Of a stretch of 13,935 bases of DNA, positions 11,724 to 13,935 are shown one piece after another. Positions within the stretch are counted from its first letter, which is position 1; every line of letters begins with the position of its first letter. The notes under the pieces were generated by a model. It was given only the letters and a program-made list of their open reading frames with translations, did not search any database and was not told the origin of the DNA. The translations under genes were made by a program, and so were the position numbers. The stretch comes from an uncultured Chloroflexota bacterium (lineage in GTDB: Bacteria > Chloroflexota > Anaerolineae > Aggregatilineales > Phototrophicaceae), in NCBI GenBank assembly GCA_937870805.1, contig CALMZT010000892.1, positions 1-13,935 of the forward strand. The letters are read 5' to 3'.

Positions 11724-12378
11724 CGTCAATACTCGCCTCGTAAACCGTCAAATTGTCAAACGTCACATCCACCTCACCGCCTTCGCTGGCGGCGGCGGTA
11801 AATCCTACATAGCCTTGAAACGCAGCGTTGTCCTCCGTTTCCACGACGAACACGCCGTTGATGTACAGCGCCAGGTAGCGACCAATACACACCGCGCGAA
11901 TGTCATTCGCACCGATACCCTGCTGTATCATGCTTGAGGCTTCCCAGGGGACAACCTCCTGTACCTCGCTGCCTGCGCCGCGCCGGATGGAATAATAACC
12001 GTCGCCGCTGATGAGGAAGTAGTAGCCATCGCCGTTGGGCTGCGCGCGGCACATTACACCGTATCCATTGTTGGCGTGCGATGAGAGTTGGCGTGTCCGC
12101 ACTTCAATCACTACGTCCGTATGAATATCATCGTTGATCGCCCAGACGTAACCCTGATCGCCCGCTGTGATGCGAAATGTGCCCTCCCACACGCGCAGGT
12201 TGACGCCTTCAACGCTCCACGATTCCCAGCTTTCGGCGCTGTCGAACGATTCTTCGATCAGTAACTCGCCCGTTGTATAGCGTACAGTGGGTTCACGCGG
12301 CATGATCTCGGAAATATTCTGACAGGCAGCCGCCAGCATTGCAATGAACAGGAGTTTCGACAAGAGTTTTGAGAGCAT
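11713..12378 (-). CDS. Putative lipoprotein with concanavalin-like (DUF1080/LamG-type) domain
   Basis: A 221-residue exported protein. A hydrophobic N-terminus (MLSKLLSKLLFIAMLAAAC) ends at Cys19. The lipobox is imperfect (alanine in place of leucine three residues before Cys), so lipidation is probable, not certain. From about residue 38 it reads as a single beta-sandwich: LLIEESFDSAESW, then GYVWAINDD, a central GYGVMCRAQPNGDGYYFLIS, then ALYINGVFVVET and VTFDNLTVYE. This order of strands is typical of DUF1080 and LamG-like domains, which bind or cleave sugars; no catalytic residues can be named. It is the first gene of the minus-strand group and its stop overlaps the oxidase start. A GAAGG-like site lies about 11 bases upstream of the ATG. 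A functional link with the cytoplasmic oxidase is not obvious. Confidence 0.75.
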   Translation of the reverse strand: MLSKLLSKLLFIAMLAAACQNISEIMPREPTVRYTTGELLIEESFDSAESWESWSVEGVNLRVWEGTFRITAGDQGYVWAINDDIHTDVVIEVRTRQLSSHANNGYGVMCRAQPNGDGYYFLISGDGYYSIRRGAGSEVQEVVPWEASSMIQQGIGANDIRAVCIGRYLALYINGVFVVETEDNAAFQGYVGFTAAASEGGEVDVTFDNLTVYEASIDDGS

Positions 12379-12430
12379 AGCAATATGCCTTCATTGCATT
12401 CATCATATAAATATACTAAAATCCGTATGT

Positions 12431-12796
12431 ATGAGTACTGAACCAAGGTGGACTATTGTTTTCTATATTGATGAACATGGAAAAAGTCCTGTCGAGGAAT
12501 TTCTCATAAGTCTTGATCTGAAAACCCAAGCGCGTTTTGATTGGTCTCTTGAGCAATTACGGACGCGCAACATCCATGCAGGTGAGCCATTAGTTAAACA
12601 TCTGGAAGGAAAAATCTGGGAACTGCGGCGTGAAAGCGGCACAAATATTTACCGAATACTCTATTTCTTCTTCATTGGACGACGTATTGTATTGCTTCAT
12701 GGTTTTCAAAAGAAGACACAAAAGACACCACGCCGTGAAATAGAACAGGCGCAGAAACGTATGAAAGATTTTATCCAACGGCACGAAAGCGAGTGA
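12431..12796 (+). CDS. higB: HigB-type toxin (phage-derived Gp49-like, RelE/ParE superfamily)
   Basis: A 121-residue protein of the Gp49-like family (PF05973), the toxin half of HigBA-type type II systems, probably a ribosome-dependent mRNA interferase. Typical pattern: FYIDEHGKSPVEEFL at 10-24, KHLEGKIWELR at 55-65, YRILYFFF at 73-80, IVLLHGFQKKTQKTP at 84-98, then a basic helical tail (EIEQAQKRMKDF). The central lysine-rich GFQKKTQKTP segment is a strong hallmark. The ATG at 12431 is chosen over an upstream in-frame ATG (12344) because that would extend into the divergent lipoprotein gene and add unrelated residues. No Shine-Dalgarno site is visible; a TATACT box at 12412-12417 would give an almost leaderless transcript. 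The antitoxin gene follows after 3 bases, the toxin-first order of HigBA. Confidence 0.88.
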   Translation: MSTEPRWTIVFYIDEHGKSPVEEFLISLDLKTQARFDWSLEQLRTRNIHAGEPLVKHLEGKIWELRRESGTNIYRILYFFFIGRRIVLLHGFQKKTQKTPRREIEQAQKRMKDFIQRHESE

Positions 12797-12799
12797 TGA

Positions 12800-13135
12800 A
12801 TGGCGAAGAAAAGTATTGCTGAAGAAGGAGAGCGCCGTTATCAGCAATGGCGTGACAACCTGCGCACAAATCCTGAATACCAAGCAGTATATGAAGAAGA
12901 AGCCGCAAAAGGGGAGTTGTGGTTACAATTGGTCGAGGCGCGGCAAACAGCAGGTTTAACGCAAGCACAAATGGCAGAGCGTCTAGGCGTTTCCCAGGCA
13001 CAAGTCGCGCGGATTGAGAAACGTGGTTACGATTCATACACTCTCAACAGCCTAAGACGTTACGTTGCTGCATTGGGCGAAGGCTTCGCTTTGGAGATTA
13101 GGGTAAAGACACCTAAAGAAGCAACGCCATCTTAA
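12800..13135 (+). CDS. higA: HigA-type antitoxin, XRE-family regulator
   Basis: A 111-residue DNA-binding antitoxin. The N-terminal 45 residues are charged and helical (AEEGERRYQQWRDNL, YQAVYEEEAAK) and probably wrap the toxin. A Cro/C1-type helix-turn-helix follows at about 51-92: AGLTQAQMAERLGVSQAQV is the helix-turn-helix proper, then ARIEKRG and LRRYVAALG. A C-terminal strand (FALEIRV) resembles that of HigA-like proteins. It is expected to neutralise the adjacent HigB and, with it, repress the promoter before 12431. The toxin stop (12794-12796) and this ATG are 3 bases apart, so expression is coupled. No obvious hairpin terminator follows before the next promoter. Confidence 0.9.
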   Translation: MAKKSIAEEGERRYQQWRDNLRTNPEYQAVYEEEAAKGELWLQLVEARQTAGLTQAQMAERLGVSQAQVARIEKRGYDSYTLNSLRRYVAALGEGFALEIRVKTPKEATPS

Positions 13136-13167
13136 GTAGAAAGTCCAGAGTTGCGCAATTTACATTA

Positions 13168-13195
13168 TTGCCCCCTGCTTGCTTCGGTGTATAAT
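13168..13195 (+). promoter_or_regulatory. Putative sigma-70-type promoter of DUF151 gene
   Basis: TTGCCC (13168-13173), 16 bases, then a perfect TATAAT (13190-13195). Transcription would start near 13202, leaving a leader of about 35 bases with AGGGTGG before the ATG at 13237. Confidence 0.6.
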
Positions 13196-13236
13196 CCATA
13201 CTTAGATAGAGAAATTTTTGAGTCAGGGTGGATTGT

Positions 13237-13770
13237 ATGATAGAGGTTGTAATCGACAGTATCCGCGTCAGTTTGATGTCCCAGCATCGGATTGTCGTGC
13301 TGAAGGATATGCATAGTGACCGTTATCTCCCCATTTGGATTGGACCTTTTGAAGCGGACGCCATCACCATCGAACTTCAAGAGATGCCTCCGCAGCGTCC
13401 CCTGACACACGATCTTTTGAAATCCCTGATCCGCGAATTGGGCGGACGAGTGATCCATGTGCTGATTAATGAACTGCGCAATGACGTGTATTACGCGCGC
13501 ATCGTCATCGAAATCGGCGGCAAACAAATCGAAGTGGACTCGCGCCCCAGTGATGCGATTGCCCTCGCCGTGCGCGTGAAAGTGCCCATTTTCGTCGCGC
13601 AATCGGTGATGGACAAAGCCGCTATCCAGCCCGACGAAGATATGGAAAACGAAGTGTCGCTGGAAGAAAAGCCCGCCGCTGGTGAAGGCGTGGACGAAAC
13701 CCGCCTGAGTGCCTTCGCAGATTTTGTGAATTCACTGGATCTTGATGATCTGGAAGACAGCGAAGATTAA
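13237..13770 (+). CDS. DUF151 bifunctional nuclease-domain protein
   Basis: A 177-residue protein of the bifunctional nuclease (BFN, DUF151/PF02577) family, widespread in thermophiles, Chloroflexota and Actinobacteria; plant relatives have DNase and RNase activity. The domain fills residues 1-130: MIEVVIDSIRVS, LPIWIGPFEADAI at 32-44, THDLLKSLIRELGG at 58-71, and the hallmark DSRPSDAIALAVR at 100-112 followed by VPIFVA. The remaining 47 residues form a strongly acidic tail (DEDMENEVSLEE, SLDLDDLEDSED), with LSAFADFVNSLDLDDL as a short amphipathic helix. The ATG at 13237 has AGGGTGG upstream; an in-frame GTG at 13228 is less well supported. It has its own promoter and terminator, so it is probably a single-gene unit unrelated to the toxin-antitoxin pair. 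Confidence 0.92.
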   Translation: MIEVVIDSIRVSLMSQHRIVVLKDMHSDRYLPIWIGPFEADAITIELQEMPPQRPLTHDLLKSLIRELGGRVIHVLINELRNDVYYARIVIEIGGKQIEVDSRPSDAIALAVRVKVPIFVAQSVMDKAAIQPDEDMENEVSLEEKPAAGEGVDETRLSAFADFVNSLDLDDLEDSED

Positions 13771-13778
13771 TCCATAAA

Positions 13779-13791
13779 GGGGCATAGCCCC
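13779..13791 (+). repeat. Small GGGGC/GCCCC hairpin after DUF151 gene
   Basis: GGGGC-ATA-GCCCC begins 9 bases after the stop codon. It lacks a directly following T-tract and probably only protects the transcript or assists the stronger terminator downstream. Confidence 0.45.
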
Positions 13792-13815
13792 AAACCCATT
13801 TTTATAGGAAAATAG

Positions 13816-13840
13816 ACGGCGTAGCAACGCCGTTTTATTT
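13816..13840 (+). terminator. Rho-independent terminator of DUF151 gene
   Basis: Perfect 7-bp stem ACGGCGT/ACGCCGT (13816-13822, 13827-13833), loop AGCA, followed by TTTATTT. An A-rich stretch precedes it. Beyond 13840 no feature is visible to the window end. Confidence 0.85.
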
Positions 13841-13935
13841 CCGAGTCGATCAAACCGATGTACCTATTTGTTGATGTTAAACTGTGAGCAATCAACCGTA
13901 TTTCCCGCCTACTCAAAACGTTCCTTTCAGTCAAG

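Noticed and set aside
10641..11801. Plus-strand open frame of 386 codons opposite the flavin oxidase and lipoprotein genes
   Set aside because: Its arginine- and histidine-rich composition is typical of an antisense shadow, and the minus-strand genes are clear family members.

Overview
Fourteen protein genes or gene remnants can be supported in this window, plus one clipped at the left edge. The window looks like chromosomal DNA of a free-living bacterium with mid-range GC and purine-rich Shine-Dalgarno sites (AAGGAG, AGGAG). The gene set (DUF4397 exported protein, F420-type PPOX enzyme, ECF41 sigma factor, DUF151 protein with an acidic tail, solo TnpB) would suit Chloroflexota, perhaps Anaerolineae. 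That placement is an inference from gene content; there is no rRNA or other phylogenetic marker here.

Layout. 1-1855: minus-strand genes for a clipped protein, an exported DUF4397 repeat protein and an OsmC-family peroxidase-like protein, with a terminator separating OsmC from DUF4397. 2162-3172: a plus-strand serine hydrolase of the beta-lactamase fold, convergent with a membrane-anchored lytic transglycosylase (3267-3986). 4101-5392: a solo IS200/IS605-type element carrying tnpB, which has one amber codon at the place of a conserved tryptophan. Its right end folds into four consecutive hairpins resembling an omega/reRNA scaffold, and TTGAT stands at both ends.

5674-7724: a complete ECF41 regulatory module. 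A sequence matching the ECF41 target promoter exactly (TGTCACA-N16-CGTC) sits 31 bases before a flavin oxidoreductase gene, which overlaps the downstream gene for an ECF41 sigma factor with its fused NTF2-like domain. The sigma factor therefore probably drives its own operon. A PPOX-family flavoprotein gene converges on it.

8226-9116: a gene-free stretch of about 890 bases with a 74-bp palindromic MITE-like insert flanked by TTA, a short CTTTGC repeat and a three-copy repeat. 9117-12378: minus-strand genes for a ketol-acid reductoisomerase homologue that has lost catalytic and metal-binding residues, a four-helix-bundle (23S rRNA intervening-sequence type) protein framed by inverted simple repeats, a sarcosine/N-methyltryptophan oxidase-like flavoenzyme and an overlapping putative lipoprotein with a concanavalin-like fold. 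12431-13135: a HigBA-type toxin-antitoxin pair. 13237-13770: a DUF151 bifunctional-nuclease-domain protein with its own promoter and a strong terminator.

The points most worth following are the ECF41 module with its promoter, the degenerate KARI paralogue, the TnpB element with amber codon and structured right end, and the two small repeat-bounded cassettes (74-bp MITE; four-helix-bundle gene).
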